A stretch of 64,000 nt of DNA from DATBVX01 sp963696675 (GCA_963696675.1 CAVOLM010000065.1:1-64000), one strand, 5' to 3'; numbered from the stretch's first letter, positions 17,680 through 31,209 are shown. Numbers and translations are program-made. The notes: generated by a model not told the origin, from the letters alone.

Positions 17680-18721
17680 TCAGTGCGATTGGGCGGCGCG
17701 CGTCTCGCCGGCGGAGCGAGATCTCCCAACGGCCACCGGGCGTGGATCTCGATCGGCAATCGATCCGCCTGTCCGGCTTGCAGTCGCCACAGGCCGGCGG
17801 CCGCGATCATGGCGGCGTTGTCGGTGCAAAACTCGATGCGGGGGAAGTAGAGTCCGACGCCGCGCGCATCAGCGAGCTCGCGCAGGCGCTCGCGCAGGCT
17901 GCGATTGGCACCGACGCCACCTGCGACTACCAATGTCCTGAGCCCGGTCGCCTCCAGGGCTCGCTTCGTCTTGGCTACCAGCGTATCGACAATCGCGGTC
18001 TCGAACGCGAGCGCAAGATCGGCGCGCGCCTGCTGCATCGAGCGCCCGCTCCCGAATCGCCAGCATCGCAGCCGTCTTGAGTCCACTGAAGCTGAAATCG
18101 AGATCGGCGCGATCGAGCATCGGCCGTGGCAATTTGATGACTCCGGGGTGACCCCGCTCGGCCAGGCTCGAAAGTGGCGCGCCACCCGGATAAGGAAGCC
18201 CGAGGAGCTTCGCGGTCTTGTCGAAAGCCTCGCCGGCGGCATCGTCGAGCGACTCGCCGAGCAGGCGGTAATGGCCGAGCGCTGCGACCTCGATCAGCAT
18301 CGTGTGGCCGCCCGAGACGAGCAGCGCCAGGAATGGCAGCTCCGGGGCGGGCTTCTCCAGGAGTGGAGCGAACAGATGCCCCTCCAGGTGATGAACTGCG
18401 ACGGCCGGAACGCCCCAGGCGTAGGCCAGGCTCCGTCCCAGGGTCGCGCCGGTCAGAAGCGCCCCGGCCAGGCCGGGGCCCGCGGTGTAGGCGATCCCGT
18501 CGATATCGGCCGGCTGGCTGGCAGCCTCCTCGAGAGTTTCCTTCAGAAGGGGCAACAACTTGCGCACGTGGTCCCGGGATGCGAGCTCCGGCACCACACC
18601 GCCGTAGGCATCGTGCAGCTCGGTCTGGCTGAAAAGCCGGTGCGCGAGCAGGCCCTCGCCGGTCGTCGAGTACGGCGACCGCGGATTCGTCGCAGGAGGA
18701 TTCGATGCCCAGCACGCGCAT
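17680..18721 (-). CDS. tsaD: tRNA N6-adenosine threonylcarbamoyltransferase (TsaD)
   Basis: Transfers threonylcarbamoyl to A37 of ANN-decoding tRNAs together with TsaB and TsaE. Motifs: MRVLGIESSCDESAVAVLDD, the metal-binding HLEGHLFAPLLE, SGGHTMLIE, DDAAGEAFDKTAKLLGL, DFSFSGLKTA, VAGGVGANRSLRERL and FCTDNAAMIAAAG. Frame slips sit near 18660 (one extra base) and about 18060. The C-terminus after RWPLGDL is uncertain: the frame as read has no stop and runs into folB, while another frame stops at 17680-17682, giving the family's usual length. Divergent from rpsU, an arrangement conserved across many gammaproteobacteria. Confidence 0.9.
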
Positions 18722-18812
18722 GGCCAATTTTGCCTTTTGAATCACACGCCTTTAGAATCGCGCCCCTTCGCCGGGGCCCTGGCGAACTTATCTGATTCGA
18801 GTTGAGGTTTCG

Positions 18813-19022
18813 ATGCCGAGCGTTCGTGTCCGCGAAAACGAGTACTTCGATGCCGCCCTGCGGCGCTTCAAGCGTGCCTGCGAGAAGGCCGGCATCCTCA
18901 CGGAGCTCAGGCGCCGCGAATTCTACGAGAAGCCCACCCAGGAACGGAAACGCAAGAAGGCCGCAGCCATCAAGCGGCACATGAAGCGCGTCTCGCGCGA
19001 CGGGATGCGGGCACCGCGCTGA
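18813..19022 (+). CDS. rpsU: 30S ribosomal protein S21
   Basis: A 69-residue basic protein (MPSVRVRENEYFDAALRRFKR...) matching bacterial S21, which joins the platform of the 30S subunit and helps initiation-complex formation. A Shine-Dalgarno GAGGT precedes the ATG. It is the first gene of the macromolecular synthesis operon and lies 10 bases before the YqeY gene. The divergent partner is tsaD. Confidence 0.97.
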   Translation: MPSVRVRENEYFDAALRRFKRACEKAGILTELRRREFYEKPTQERKRKKAAAIKRHMKRVSRDGMRAPR

Positions 19023-19032
19023 TCCTTGAGCC

Positions 19033-19479
19033 ATGACGCTCAAGGAGCGGATCCAGGACGACATGAAGGCCGCGATGCGGGCGGGCGAGAAGGAACGCCT
19101 CGGCACCATCCGCATGATCCTCGCTGGCATCAAGCAACGCGAAGTCGACGAGCGCATCCAGCTCGATGATGCGCAGGTCATGAGCGTGCTCGAGAAGATG
19201 ATCAAGAGTCGCAAGGAGTCGCTGGTGCACTTCGAGTCCGGCGGGCGCGCGGACCTCGTCGCCAAGGAAACCGCCGAGATCACCCTGATCCAGTCATACC
19301 TGCCCGCGCAGCTTTCGGAGGGCGAAATCGACGCCCTGATCGCCGAGGCGATCGCCGCCACCGGCGCGACCAGCGTCAAGGACATGGGCAAGGCGATGGG
19401 CCTGATCAAGGCGAAGGCGCAGGGCAAGGCCGACATGGCTGTCGTCGGCGCCAAGTTGAAAGCGAAACTCAGTGGCTGA
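19033..19479 (+). CDS. yqeY: GatB/YqeY domain protein
   Basis: A 148-residue soluble protein starting MTLKERIQDDMKAAMRAGEK, with LGTIRMILAGIKQREVDER and the C-terminal block VKDMGKAMGLIKAKAQGKADM. It is the stand-alone version of the tRNA-binding domain found at the end of GatB and is thought to interact with tRNA, though its role is undefined. It lies between rpsU and dnaG, as commonly seen in pseudomonads and relatives. The frame is intact. Confidence 0.93.
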   Translation: MTLKERIQDDMKAAMRAGEKERLGTIRMILAGIKQREVDERIQLDDAQVMSVLEKMIKSRKESLVHFESGGRADLVAKETAEITLIQSYLPAQLSEGEIDALIAEAIAATGATSVKDMGKAMGLIKAKAQGKADMAVVGAKLKAKLSG

Positions 19480-19537
19480 ACCAGCGGGTTTGCTCTAGCC
19501 TGCGGCCTGTCGCCTGAGGCTCGAAGCCTCTGCATCC

Positions 19538-21343
19538 ATGGCCGGCCTGATCCCCCAACACTTCATCGATGAGCTGATCGCCCGCGCCGACATCGTCGAG
19601 GTGATCGGCAGCCGCGTGCCGCTCAAGAAAGCCGGACGTGAGTTCAAGGCGTGCTGCCCGTTTCACGGCGAAAAGACCCCTTCGTTCACCGTCAGCCAGG
19701 CGAAGCAGTTCTATCACTGCTTCGGCTGCGGTGCGCACGGCACGGCGCTCGGCTTCCTGATGGAGTACGACAAGCTTGGGTTCATCGAGGCGGTCGAGGA
19801 GCTCGCGCAGCCGACTGGGACTGGAAGTGCCGCGTGAGGCGGGCGCGAAACGCGACTCGTCGAGCGACGATCTTTACGAGGTGCTGGGCCGCACGGCGCA
19901 GTTCTTTCGCGACAGTCTGCAAGGACACTCCCCGCGCGACCGACTACCTGAAGAAGCGCGGCCTGAGCGATGACACTGCGCTGCAGTTCGGCATCGGCTA
20001 CGCCCCGGACTCCTGGAACGCGCTGCTCAAGCGCTTTGGCGCAAACGATGCGGCGCGCCGCAAGCTGTCCGCAGCGGGTCTGATCGTCGAACGCGCCGGA
20101 CCGGGACCCGCGCGCGAAGCGGATGGCGGCTTCTACGATCGGTTCCGCGATCGGATCATGTTCCCGATCCGCGATGCGCGCGGCCGGGTGATCGCCTTCG
20201 GCGGGCGCATCATCGACAGCGGCGAGCCGAAATACATGAATTCGCCCGAGACCAGCGTCTTCCACAAGGGCAAGGAACTCTACGGCTTGTATGAAGCGCG
20301 CCAGACACGTCAGGCCCTGACGCGCCTGCTGATCGTTGAAGGGCTACATGGATGTCGTTCGCCTTCATCAGGCCGGCGTCACGTACGCGCTCGCGACGCT
20401 GGGCACCGCGACGACGCACGGAACACCTCAATCGGATCTTCCGCCTGACCTCCGAGGTCGTGTTCTGCTTCGACGGTGATCGCGCCGGGCGCGCCGCAGC
20501 GTGGCGCGCACTCGAAAATGCGCTCCCGCAAGCGCGGGAAGGCCGACAGATCAGGTTCCTGTTCCTGCCCGAAGGCCACGACCCGGATTCACTCGTCGGG
20601 CAGGAAGGCCGCGAAGCCTTCGAGGCGCGACTCAGCGGCGCATTGCCGCTGTCCGAGTACCTGGTCGAGCAGCTCGCATCGCAGGTGGACCTCGAGCATC
20701 TCGACGGACGCGCGCGCCTGGCGGAGCTCGCGCAGACCGCTGCTGAAGCGCATACCCGCCGGCGTGTACCAGGAGCTGCTCATCGATCGATTGGCGAAGC
20801 AGGTCGGCATGCCTGCAGCGCGGCTCGCCGCGCTGTTGCTGGAGCCCGAAGAGGCGAGGCCGCGGCCTCGCGCAAAGCGCGCGTCGCAAGCGACTCTGGC
20901 CGCGGGTCGGGGAAGTCTTGTGCGCCAGGCGATTACGTTGTTGCTGAATCATCCTGAAGCGGCAAAGGCAATCACCGGCGCCGAAGAGCTGGCGCTGAGT
21001 CCGACAACCGGGAGCCGCGCTGCTGGCAGAGATCATCAGCGAGCTGAAGATGAGGCCTGCGCCTCACAAAGCGGCGGTGCTGGAACGCTGGCGCGATCGT
21101 CCGGACGGAACGCATTTGCTGAAGCTCGCCGCCGCGGAGTGCCTGGTCGCGGATCCCAAGGCTGCAGCCCGTGATGTTCAGCTGGCGATCGATCGAATCA
21201 AGCGTGAATCGGGGCCGTCCCGGCGCACCGACGAGCTGCTGCGCAAGGCTGAAGAACGCGGCCTGACGTCGCAGGAAAAGCTGGAACTTCAAGGACTTCT
21301 GGCGGCCCGCGGCAGGCGCGGCGACGCCCGGCGCGAGGGTTGA
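19538..21343 (+). CDS. dnaG: DNA primase (DnaG)
   Basis: Synthesises RNA primers at the replication fork. The N-terminal CHC2 zinc finger is visible (CPFHGEKTPSF ... FYHCFGCGAHG), followed by the TOPRIM catalytic core (LLIVEG, VVFCFDGDRAGRAAAWRALE, FLPEGHDPDSLV) and a C-terminal DnaB-binding helical domain. Six extra single bases interrupt it, near 19818, 19932, 20344, 20422, 20744 and 21014. Removing all six leaves 1,800 bases, giving 599 residues, normal for DnaG. An essential gene broken six times, always in the same direction, is one of the clearest arguments for sequence error in this window. Confidence 0.95.
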
Positions 21344-21388
21344 AAATGAAGCGAAAGGCCGAATCTAGTCGGGCGAAGCCTGTCCAAG

Positions 21389-21394
21389 TATACT
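21389..21394 (+). promoter_or_regulatory. Possible internal promoter of rpoD (-10 box)
   Basis: TATACT lies 39 bases before the proposed rpoD ATG. No good -35 hexamer sits at the right distance (TAGTCG is the best match at 17 bases), so the support is weak. Internal rpoD promoters, often heat-inducible, are known in E. coli. Confidence 0.3.
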
Positions 21395-21432
21395 CGCGCG
21401 TTCTTTTGTCACCGCCCACCCCACCCCCGCAT

Positions 21433-23316
<1,884 letters not shown>

Positions 23317-23348
23317 CGGCCGCACCGGAGTCGCTCTTCCTCCGACAG

Positions 23349-23388
23349 CAACGGGCCAGCATCGAAAGGTGCCGGCCCGTTGTTTTTT
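23349..23388 (+). terminator. Intrinsic terminator after rpoD
   Basis: CAACGGGCC (23349-23357) pairs perfectly with GGCCCGTTG (23374-23382) and is followed immediately by six Ts (23383-23388). The T-run touches the stop codon of the convergent DUF1684 gene at 23388-23390. Confidence 0.92.
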
Positions 23389-24303
23389 CAGTGCTCCGCG
23401 AAGTGGTACGCCTTCTCGCCCGCCTCGCACCTTGAGCGCCAGCCGATTCTGTTGCGGCGGCAGCGGACAGGTCGCGAACTCGTTGAACGCACACGGCGGG
23501 TTGTACGCCTTGTTGAAGTCGAGTGGCACTTCGCCTGACTTCGGCAGTGGCAGGTACATGAAGCGTCCGGCACCGTAGGTCTCCCGCCCGCTCGTGGCGT
23601 CGGCGAACATGATGAAGAGCTCATCCGCCTGCGGGTCTTCCAGCAGCGCATCGAGACGCCATTCGTGTCCGTCGCGGGTGAAAGTGAGGTAACCGGGTGC
23701 TGTCATGTTGTCGACCATGCCGAGGACGTTCACGATCGGCACCTGTTTCGCCGGGTCGTACGGATGAAACTGCGCGTGAAACACCCAGTGCTCGTCGATC
23801 GGGAAGTAATCGAGTCCCTTGAACTGCGTACGCAGCGGGCTCGCGACATCGCGGACCCGAAGACCGGTATGGCCGACGCGCTCGATGACGAAGAATCGCA
23901 ATGTGCCGCTTGCAAGTATCGTGGGCTCACCGCTCGTATCGGGAGCCATCGCGATCGAGGTGACGACCTGACCGTTGTTGGTGACATTCGCGTCCGTGGC
24001 CGCTGTGAAGCGAACGGCCGCCTTGTCGAGTAGGAATGTTCCGGCATGCGCTGCCAGCGCGGCGTGATCGAGCACCAGCGCGTTATCGCTCGCCCGCCCG
24101 AATGTGTTCTCGCCGGGCTTGAACCAATACAGGCCGACCAACGTCAACCAGCCGCTCTCCGAGGTGAGCCGCGACACGCGTTGCGCACGCCAATCCTGAA
24201 TTTCCGCGGCGTAGCTCGTCGCTGTTGCAGGCGTCGTCTGCGCAGCGGCTGGCAATGCTGTCGACCACGCGAGCGCACTGATCGCAAGTACGCGAAGGTT
24301 CAT
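23388..24303 (-). CDS. DUF1684 family secreted protein
   Basis: Corrected length about 304 residues with a signal peptide (MNLRVLAISALAWSTALPAAAQ). The segment SGWLTLVGLYWFKPGENTFG and the C-terminal YNPPCAFNEFATCPLPPQQNRL are hallmark blocks of DUF1684. One extra base near 23438 disturbs the last 15 codons; without it the protein ends VEAGEKAYHFAEH. The ATG overlaps the stop of the upstream CDGSH gene as ATGA, so the two are translationally coupled. The biochemical role of DUF1684 is unknown. Confidence 0.85.
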
Positions 24304-24974
24304 TTTATCTCCAGCTTGCGCGGCGGCATCTCACCTTCCGCCCTGAAGCCGATTTTCTTGTGCGTGCCGTCGCAGTACGGCTTGTTTGCGGAGTGTCCGC
24401 AGCGGCACAGCCAGGTCTCGGTGAGCCGATTCAGCGTCCGGCCAGTGCCCGAGACGACCTCGAGAGATCCCTTGACGTGCAGCGGTCCATCGAGACGGGG
24501 CGTCACTGTCAGTGCGCCGTTGCGCGTCGCGAGGGGTTGGGATTCCTTGCTCGCGGCTCACCAGTCGCCACAAAGCCCGCCGCCGAATGACTGCCATCGC
24601 AGAACGGCTTGTTCTTCGACGCCCCACAGCGGCACAGCGTCGCGCGCAGCGCTACTTCGCTCGCCGGCAAAGTGCAATTGCGCATGAAATGCCAGCGGTC
24701 CGTTCTCGCGCACTCGCACCGTATTGACGACCGGAGGCTGTTCGCTTTCCTCGCCGTCGGTACGTTCATACGTGAGCGCACCTGAAGGACAGGCGTGCAC
24801 CAACTCCACCACGCGTTCGACGGACGCCGCATCCGGATGAATCCACGGACCCGGCGCGTTCGGGACGAAGACGCGCGGATCACCGAGCACGCAGTTGCGC
24901 GAATGAACGCACTTTTGCCCGTCGAAGCGCACCGTCACACCGACGCCGCGATATACCTCGGTCTTGTCTGACAT
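24300..24974 (-). CDS. Iron-sulfur protein: Fer4_19-like domain plus two CDGSH domains
   Basis: About 224 residues. The N-terminal part (VTVRFDGQKCVHSRNCVLGDPRVF ... VHACPSGAL) is a divergent mono-cluster ferredoxin-like domain. Two CDGSH-type 2Fe-2S motifs follow: LCRCGASKNKPFCDGSH and LCRCGHSANKPYCDGTH, each with the C-x-C-x2-(S/T)-x3-P-x-C-D-G-(S/T)-H ligand set. One extra base near 24652 and one apparently missing base near 24553 cancel out. Proteins of this build are linked to redox or cluster transfer, but the partner is unknown. It sits between PPK2 and DUF1684, overlapping the latter by 4 bases. Confidence 0.85.
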
Positions 24975-24992
24975 TGTCCTGTCTCCGCGCCG

Positions 24993-25899
24993 CTATTTCT
25001 CGGCCATCAGCTCGCGCCGCGCCTTCGCGAGTTCCGCCCGCGTCGCTGGCGCCAACTTGGGATATTCGAGCTTCAGAGAGTCCATGGCGTCTATCACGGC
25101 GCCCGCCACCACGATGCGCGTGAACCACTTGTTGTCGGCCGGAACGACGTACCAGGGCGCGTATTCGGTGGCGGTGTGCTGGATCATGTTCTCGAACGCA
25201 GCCATGTACTGCTTCCAGTACTGACGTTCGCGGACATCGTCCGCTGAGAACTTCCAGTGCTTCTCGGGATCGTCGAGCCGCTCCAGGAAGCGCTTCTTCT
25301 GCTCATCGCGCGAGACGTTCAGGAAGAACTTGCAGATCTTGACGCCATTGCGCGCGAGATATCGTTCGAAGCAACGGATGTCCTTGTGCCGCTCGCGCCA
25401 GATGTCCTTAGTCACGAGCTCGAGCGGCAGCTTCTCGCGCGAGAGGATCTCCGGATGCACGCGCACGATGAGCACTTCCTCGTAGTACGAACGATTGAAG
25501 ATGCCGATCTTGCCGCGCTCGGGGAGCCGCTCTACGCAGCGCCACAGGAAGTCGTGATCGAGCTCCTCTTGTGATGGCGCCTTGAACGAAGCCACCTGGC
25601 AACCGGAAGGATTCACGCCGGACATCACGTGCTTGATGGCGCTGTCTTTGCCGGCGGCGTCCATCGCCTGGAAGATGAGCAGCACAGCCCATCGATCCTG
25701 CGCATACAGTCGCCCCTGCAACTCGGCGAGCATCTCGACGCCGTTGCGCAGCGCTTCCTGCGCGGCCGGCTTGTCCTCGTCGGTCAGGTCGCCGGTGTCG
25801 CCCGGGTCGAACTCCTTGAGGCGGAAGCCCTTGCCGTCCGTCACGCGATAGGGACGCGTGAGCTTGCGCGCCCGTTCGAGTAGCCTTGTTGTTCTTCAT
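24993..25899 (-). CDS. ppk2: Polyphosphate kinase 2 family protein (PPK2)
   Basis: About 301 residues after removing one extra base near 25873. PPK2 enzymes transfer phosphate between polyphosphate and nucleotides. The Walker A-like loop is FQAMDAAGKDSAIKHV and the Walker B/lid region is GIFNRSYYEEVLIVRVHP. The short single-domain form does not by itself tell whether AMP, ADP or GDP is the preferred acceptor. The ATG at 25899 (MKNNKATR) has GGAGAA at good spacing. It heads a likely three-gene unit with the CDGSH and DUF1684 genes, 18 bases apart. Confidence 0.92.
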
Positions 25900-25919
25900 G
25901 CAATTCTCCGGCTGCAGCG

Positions 25920-28900
25920 TCAGCTCGGACGCATCGCCGCGGACACGATGCGCTTCTGCAGCAGCGCATTGCGCGCAGCCCACTCCGCGGCTGGATCGAG
26001 CGTGGCGAGAAAATCTGTCTGACCGCCGGCGAGCACCGCCAACGGCACGCCATCGCGCAGCAGCACGCGATTCGATGCCAGGGCCGGCACGCGCGGACCC
26101 GGCGTGAGGATGCCGCAAAGATTCAGCGGATCCGCGGCGCTCAGTGAGACCAGCTTCTCGTCGAGCGGCTTGCGCCGCGTCGCGCGCAACGCACCGACCG
26201 CGTCCGGCAACGCAAATTGCTCCCCGCTCATGCCGGCGACGAATCGACCGCCGCGAATGTGGCCTTGCGCTTCGAGGCGCCGATAGGCGCGCAGCAAGGC
26301 ATGCCACGGCGGCAGCCAGTCGGCTTCGCGCGTGAGCAGGCGCCGGAACACGACGCCGTAGCGGCGCAGCAGGTGTTCGGCAATGCGTTCGATGTCTTCG
26401 CTTTCGCTGCCCGCCGTCGTTGCGCCCTTGCGGATCAGGCTCCAGCGTCCCGCATCCTCGAGTCCGAACAATGCGATGCGCCGGCGGCGCGTCGCGAGCC
26501 GGCGCTTGCGATCGGAAGGCAGCAGCAGAGCTCGCAAACCGCTGAAGCTGTCGGAATTGACGAGCCCTGCAGCGACCAGCTCACCGAGGCCGGTTTCGGC
26601 CTGCGCACGCAGCAGGCCTGAGCCGCTCACCATATCGTCGAAGAAGGAAGCGCCATGCGTCCGCAGGTATTCGGCGAGCGCGGTTGCTGCGTGTGACAAC
26701 TCGACTTCGGAACGGGAGGAATCGGAAAGCGATTGCCACAGCGTCCAATCCTTGCGGCTGAGAAGCGCAATCGGCGTCGCTCGAACCGGTGCCGCGGTCG
26801 CGCCTTTGGCGGGCGTGAGCCTGGCCCACAGTGCACGACCTGAGAGGCACAAGCTGTCGAGCCAGTTCGGATCGTAGTCGTTGAGTCGCGAGGCGAGCAC
26901 ATCCGCTTCCCACGCAGCCGCCGGAAGCTCGAATCCCTGCAGCTGCTCGACGACGGCAGCGAGTGCTTCGACGCCCTCGCCGCGCGGCTCGCGCGTGACG
27001 CCCTGCCAGTCGAGGAGAAAGCGCATGAAGTCCGCGCTCGATACGGGTTCGATCTCCGCGCGCAAGGTTCGAATCGTGTAGCGATGAATGCGGGCGAGCA
27101 GGCGCCGCTCACACCATTCGGTTTGCACTGCATCGCTCGTGAACTGACCCCGCAAGACGAAGCCTTCACTTTCCAGTTGGCCGAGCGCCGCTGTCGATCG
27201 ACGTCGCTGGTACGGCCAACGCCTTCGCGAGCGTCGCTGCCGTCGTCGGGCCGAGCGCCTGGAGGCGGCCGCGCACGATTTCAGTCAGGGCCTCTTCGGG
27301 CAGCCCAGGTGCGTGACGCAAAGGGCTCGGGCGCCGAAATCTGCGGCTGAAGGTTCGCGGCCGGATAAACGACGTGAAGCATGGGAAGCGACTCGGCAGC
27401 AACCCAGAACGCGTCCGTCACCCGACACGAGCCGCGTCGCGCGTCTCGCGTCGATCAGCTGCTGGATCAAGGCTTCCCAGTTGCTGCGAATGCCTTCCGC
27501 TTCCGTGAGCACGCCGAGGGACATCAATGCATCGTGCAATTCGTCGGCGTTCTCGGCCCCGGGCCACGCTTCGTCGCGAACGGTGGCGATCGCCTGGGGG
27601 TCCAGCTTGCCGAAATCGGCAGCCGATTGCGGATCGAGCCAGCGACGCGAGGCAACCGCCTGCGTGCGACGCTCCTCGAGCGGTGCATCGTCGAGATAGG
27701 CGTAAGGACGTGCGGTGAGTATTTCCTGCGCCAAGGGCGACGGCTGCGGAAGATCGCGCGTCAGGACACTGGCCTTGCCGCTCTCGATCGACTGCAGGAG
27801 CGCGATCAGCCCATCGATATCCATCGCTTCGTGCAGGCAATCATCGAGAGTCTGCTGAACCAGCGGGTGATCGGGAATCTCGCGTTCGCCCGTCAGATTT
27901 TCGGCGCACGCGATCTGGTCCGGGAACACTACTGCGATCAGGTCTTCAGCCGCCATCCGCTGCAGCGGCGCCGGGGTACGCTTGCCGCCGCGCGAACGCC
28001 TGACCGCAAGCGAGATGCTTGCGTTCCAGCGCCAGCGCGTGGTGAACAGCGGCGCATCGAGTACCGCCTGCACCAGCACGGATTCGACGGTGCGACTGTT
28101 GAGAAAGCGAACCACGTCCTCGAGCGCGAAGCTGTGCGTCTCCCCGAGCGACAGCACGATCGTGTCTTCGGTCGCCGCAGCCTGCAGTTCGAAATTGAAA
28201 GCGCGGCAGAAACGCTTGCGCAGCGCGAGGCCGTACGCCCGGTTGAGGCGAGCACCAAACGGCGCGTGGATGACGAGCTGCATGCCGCCTGACTCGTCGA
28301 AGAAGCGCTCGAAGATCAACGTCTGCTGTGTCGGCAGCCGGCCGAGCACCGCTTTCGCGCCTGCGAGGTACTCAACCATTTGCTGAGCAGCCAACCGGCT
28401 GATTCGATAGCGTGACATCGCTGCCTCGACGCTGCGCTCGATCGCGGGGCCGTCGAAGGTCGAGAGACTCTCGTCGACTTGTTCGCGCAGTCGCGACACT
28501 GCCGTCGATAACTCCGCGGTCCGCGACGGCGCTTCGCCGAGCCAGAATGGAATGCTTGGCGGCTGCCCCTTGGCATCCTCGACGCGTACCCGGCCCGCTT
28601 CGACACGCAGAATCCGGTAGGAGCTGTTGCCCAGCTGAAAGATGTCTCCGGAGAGACTCTCGACGGCGAAATCCTCGTGCAAGGTGCCGACGAAGATCCC
28701 AGTGGGCTCCAGGATGACCTGGTAATCGGCATTGTCCGGAATCGCTCCGCCACAGGTGATGGCGGTGAGGCGTGCGCCGCGCCGGCCACGCAGCCGACGA
28801 TTCACGGCATCGCGATGCAGATACGCGGCTTGCCGGCCCCGTCGCGTGCTGATGCCCTCGGACAACATGCCGACGACCGCATCGAACTGCGAACGCGCGA

Positions 28901-30237
28901 GATCGCGGTACGGCCACGCACGCTTCACCAACGCGTACAGCTCTTCCTCGCCGTACTCACGTGAGGCGAGCTCTGCGACGAGCTGTTGCGCAAGGACATC
29001 GAGCGGGTGGCGTGGAATGCTGAGAAGATCGAGCTCGCCCTTGCGTACCGCATCGAGCAGCGCCACGCATTCGATCAACTCATCGCGACTGCTTGGGAAC
29101 AGGCGCCCCTTCGGCACACCGGTCACGGAGTGATTGGCGCGCCCGACCCGCTGCAGGAAGGTGGAAATGGAGCGCGGTGAACCGAGTTGACACACGAGCT
29201 CGACATCGCCGATGTCGATTCCGAGCTCCAGCGAAGCCGTTGCCACCAGTGCTTTCAGCTTGCCGTCCTTGAGACGTCGTTCGGCGTCGAAGCGTTGTTC
29301 CTTCGCCAGGCTCCCGTGATGTGCGGCGACATTTACTTCGCCGAGGCGCTCACCGAGATGACGCGTGACGCGTTCCACCATGCGGCGCGTGTTGGCGAAG
29401 ATCAATGTGGTGCGATGCGCTTCGACGAGCTGCGCGAGACGATCGTAGACGGTTTCCCACACCTCGCCCGACATCACTGCCTCGAGCGGCGCGGCCGGCA
29501 GCTCCAGATCGAGGTCGCGATCACGCACGTGGCCGCTGTCGACAATCAAGCAGTCGGGCGCGCCTCCTTGCGCACCGGCGCGCCGGCCAACCAGGAAATT
29601 CGCAATCTCGGTGATCGGTTTCTGTGTGGCAGACAACCCGATTCGCTGCACGCCCTCGCCGCACAACGCACCGAGGCGCTCGAGGGACAACGCGAGGTGC
29701 GCACCGCGCTTGGTCGCTGCGACCGCGTGAATCTCATCGACGATCACGGTCCTGGCGCTCGACAGCATCGACCGGCCCGATTCGCTGGTGAGCAGCAGGT
29801 AGAGCGATTCCGGTGTCGTGACCAGTATGTGGGGCGGGCGCTTGCGCATCGCCGCCCGTTCGGCCTGCGGCGTGTCGCCGGTGCGGACTTGCGCGCGGAT
29901 TTCGAACGGCGGCATACCGAGATGTCCCAGCTCTTCGATGATGCCGGCCAGCGGCTGTTCGAGATTGCGCTGGATGTCGTTCGACAGCGCCTTGAGCGGC
30001 GAGACGTACACGACGTGCGTCGCATCGTCCAACTCACCCGCGACGCCCTTTCGAACCAGTGCGTCGATGGCCGTCATGAATGCGGCAAGGGTCTTGCCCG
30101 ATCCGGTAGGCGCGGCGATCAAGGCATTACGCCCGCTATGAATCGCAGGCCAAGCGGCCAACTGCGGTCCGGTCGGCGTACTCGAAAGTGCGTTCGAACC
30201 ACGCCGCTACGGCGGGATGGAAGAATTCAGGAGGCAT
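25920..30237 (-). CDS. lhr: Large ATP-dependent helicase Lhr
   Basis: Four extra bases (near 30157, 27395, about 27340 and 27190) removed leave a 1,437-residue protein, the length expected of full-length bacterial Lhr. Superfamily 2 motifs: AAPTGSGKTLAAFM (I), VDEIHAVAATKRG (II, DEIH), GLSATQKP (III), and QRVGRANHSV (VI). The winged-helix and Lhr core domains follow, then a long C-terminal DUF4635-like extension ending in AAMRPS. Lhr translocates 3'-5' on single-stranded DNA and unwinds RNA:DNA hybrids; it is connected with DNA repair. It starts at ATG 30237 (MPPEFFHPAVAAWFERTF). Confidence 0.92.
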
Positions 30238-30329
30238 GGGGTGCTACTGAGTGAGGGCTCGGCTACATGATCTCAACGAGATCGCCGTCCAGGCAATCGA
30301 TGAAGAAGAAGCGCCGCTGGGATCGGAGC

Positions 30330-30949
30330 CTAGAACGTGTACCGCACGCCCAGGCCCAGGGCATTCATTCCGCCTTCATCGCCGAACAATCCGTAAGCCA
30401 CCGAGCGGTGATGCAGGCGCAGTGTCAAGGCCCAGGACCCCTCGGGCGGGCCGGCCGTGAGTTCGGCGACCCAGTAGACCAGCAGTTGCTTGCTCGCGCC
30501 CTCGAGCTCCACCTCGAGTTCCGGCAGCTGCGTCGCGTAGGACAGTCCGAGACCGAACGCCGCGGAGGTTGCAACCGTATGGTTCCAGGGAAACTGCTGC
30601 CAGCGCATCACGATCGGCGCGGCGTTGAGTTGCCAGTAGTGCTGATCGCTGAACACGTAGGCGACCTGCCCCTCAGCCTCGAGCTGCAGAGCCCCGTCCC
30701 ACAAAAGCGCGTACCGTTTCGACAGCGCGGCTACGAGCAGGTAGTCATCGACATAGCTGGAAAAAAGAGGATTGAAGAATACGTTCTCCCACCGGTCCTC
30801 ACTGGAGATCTGTGCGACGTAGAAGGTCGCTGCCCAGCTATCCTTCCGGCGCGCCGGCAGCTGCGGCACCGGTTGCGAGCGCCAGTCAAGGCAAAGATCA
30901 CGCGCAGAGTATCGACTGCGCTGATTCCAGAAGTCCGTTTATTGCGCAT
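30330..30949 (-). CDS. Outer-membrane barrel protein, possibly PagL-like
   Basis: The reliable part is 30330-30869 (about 180 residues): beta-strand-like stretches ending in LGLGVRYTF, a terminal aromatic typical of outer-membrane barrels. The C-terminal LRLHHRSVAYGLFGDEGGMNALGLG resembles PagL lipid A deacylases, where a His-x-Ser and a later Glu are catalytic; here HHRS and DEGG could fill those roles. The N-terminus is unclear. A different frame with ATG at 30949 (MRNKRTSG) precedes it and would need one restored base near 30885, and neither frame gives a clean signal peptide. Treat PagL as a hypothesis only. Confidence 0.5.
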
Positions 30950-30982
30950 AAGTCATGGAGACGCCGTGGACAAGGGACAGTA

Positions 30983-31056
<74 letters not shown>

Positions 31057-31209
31057 GACGGCGCGATTCTAGCAAGCCGTCACGCAACCAACGGCCCCGT
31101 CATTAACGCGAGTTAATCCGCTGGCAAGAGCCGCCTCAGCGGCAGGCGCCTATGGTGTGCGGGCCGCGAATACCTGCGGTGAGTTTCGACACGGTGAGGA
31201 AGTCTACCT

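Noticed and set aside
19538..21343. dnaG as a pseudogene
   Set aside because: It is essential and single in its operon; all six breaks are single extra bases and the repaired protein is of normal length.
29187..30254. 355-codon frame opposite lhr
   Set aside because: The minus strand carries the complete helicase motif set; this frame has none.
30262..30325. Short minus-strand peptide ending DCLDGDLVEIM before lhr
   Set aside because: Looks like the tail of a gene, but no start or upstream frame supports it; possibly a fragment or chance.
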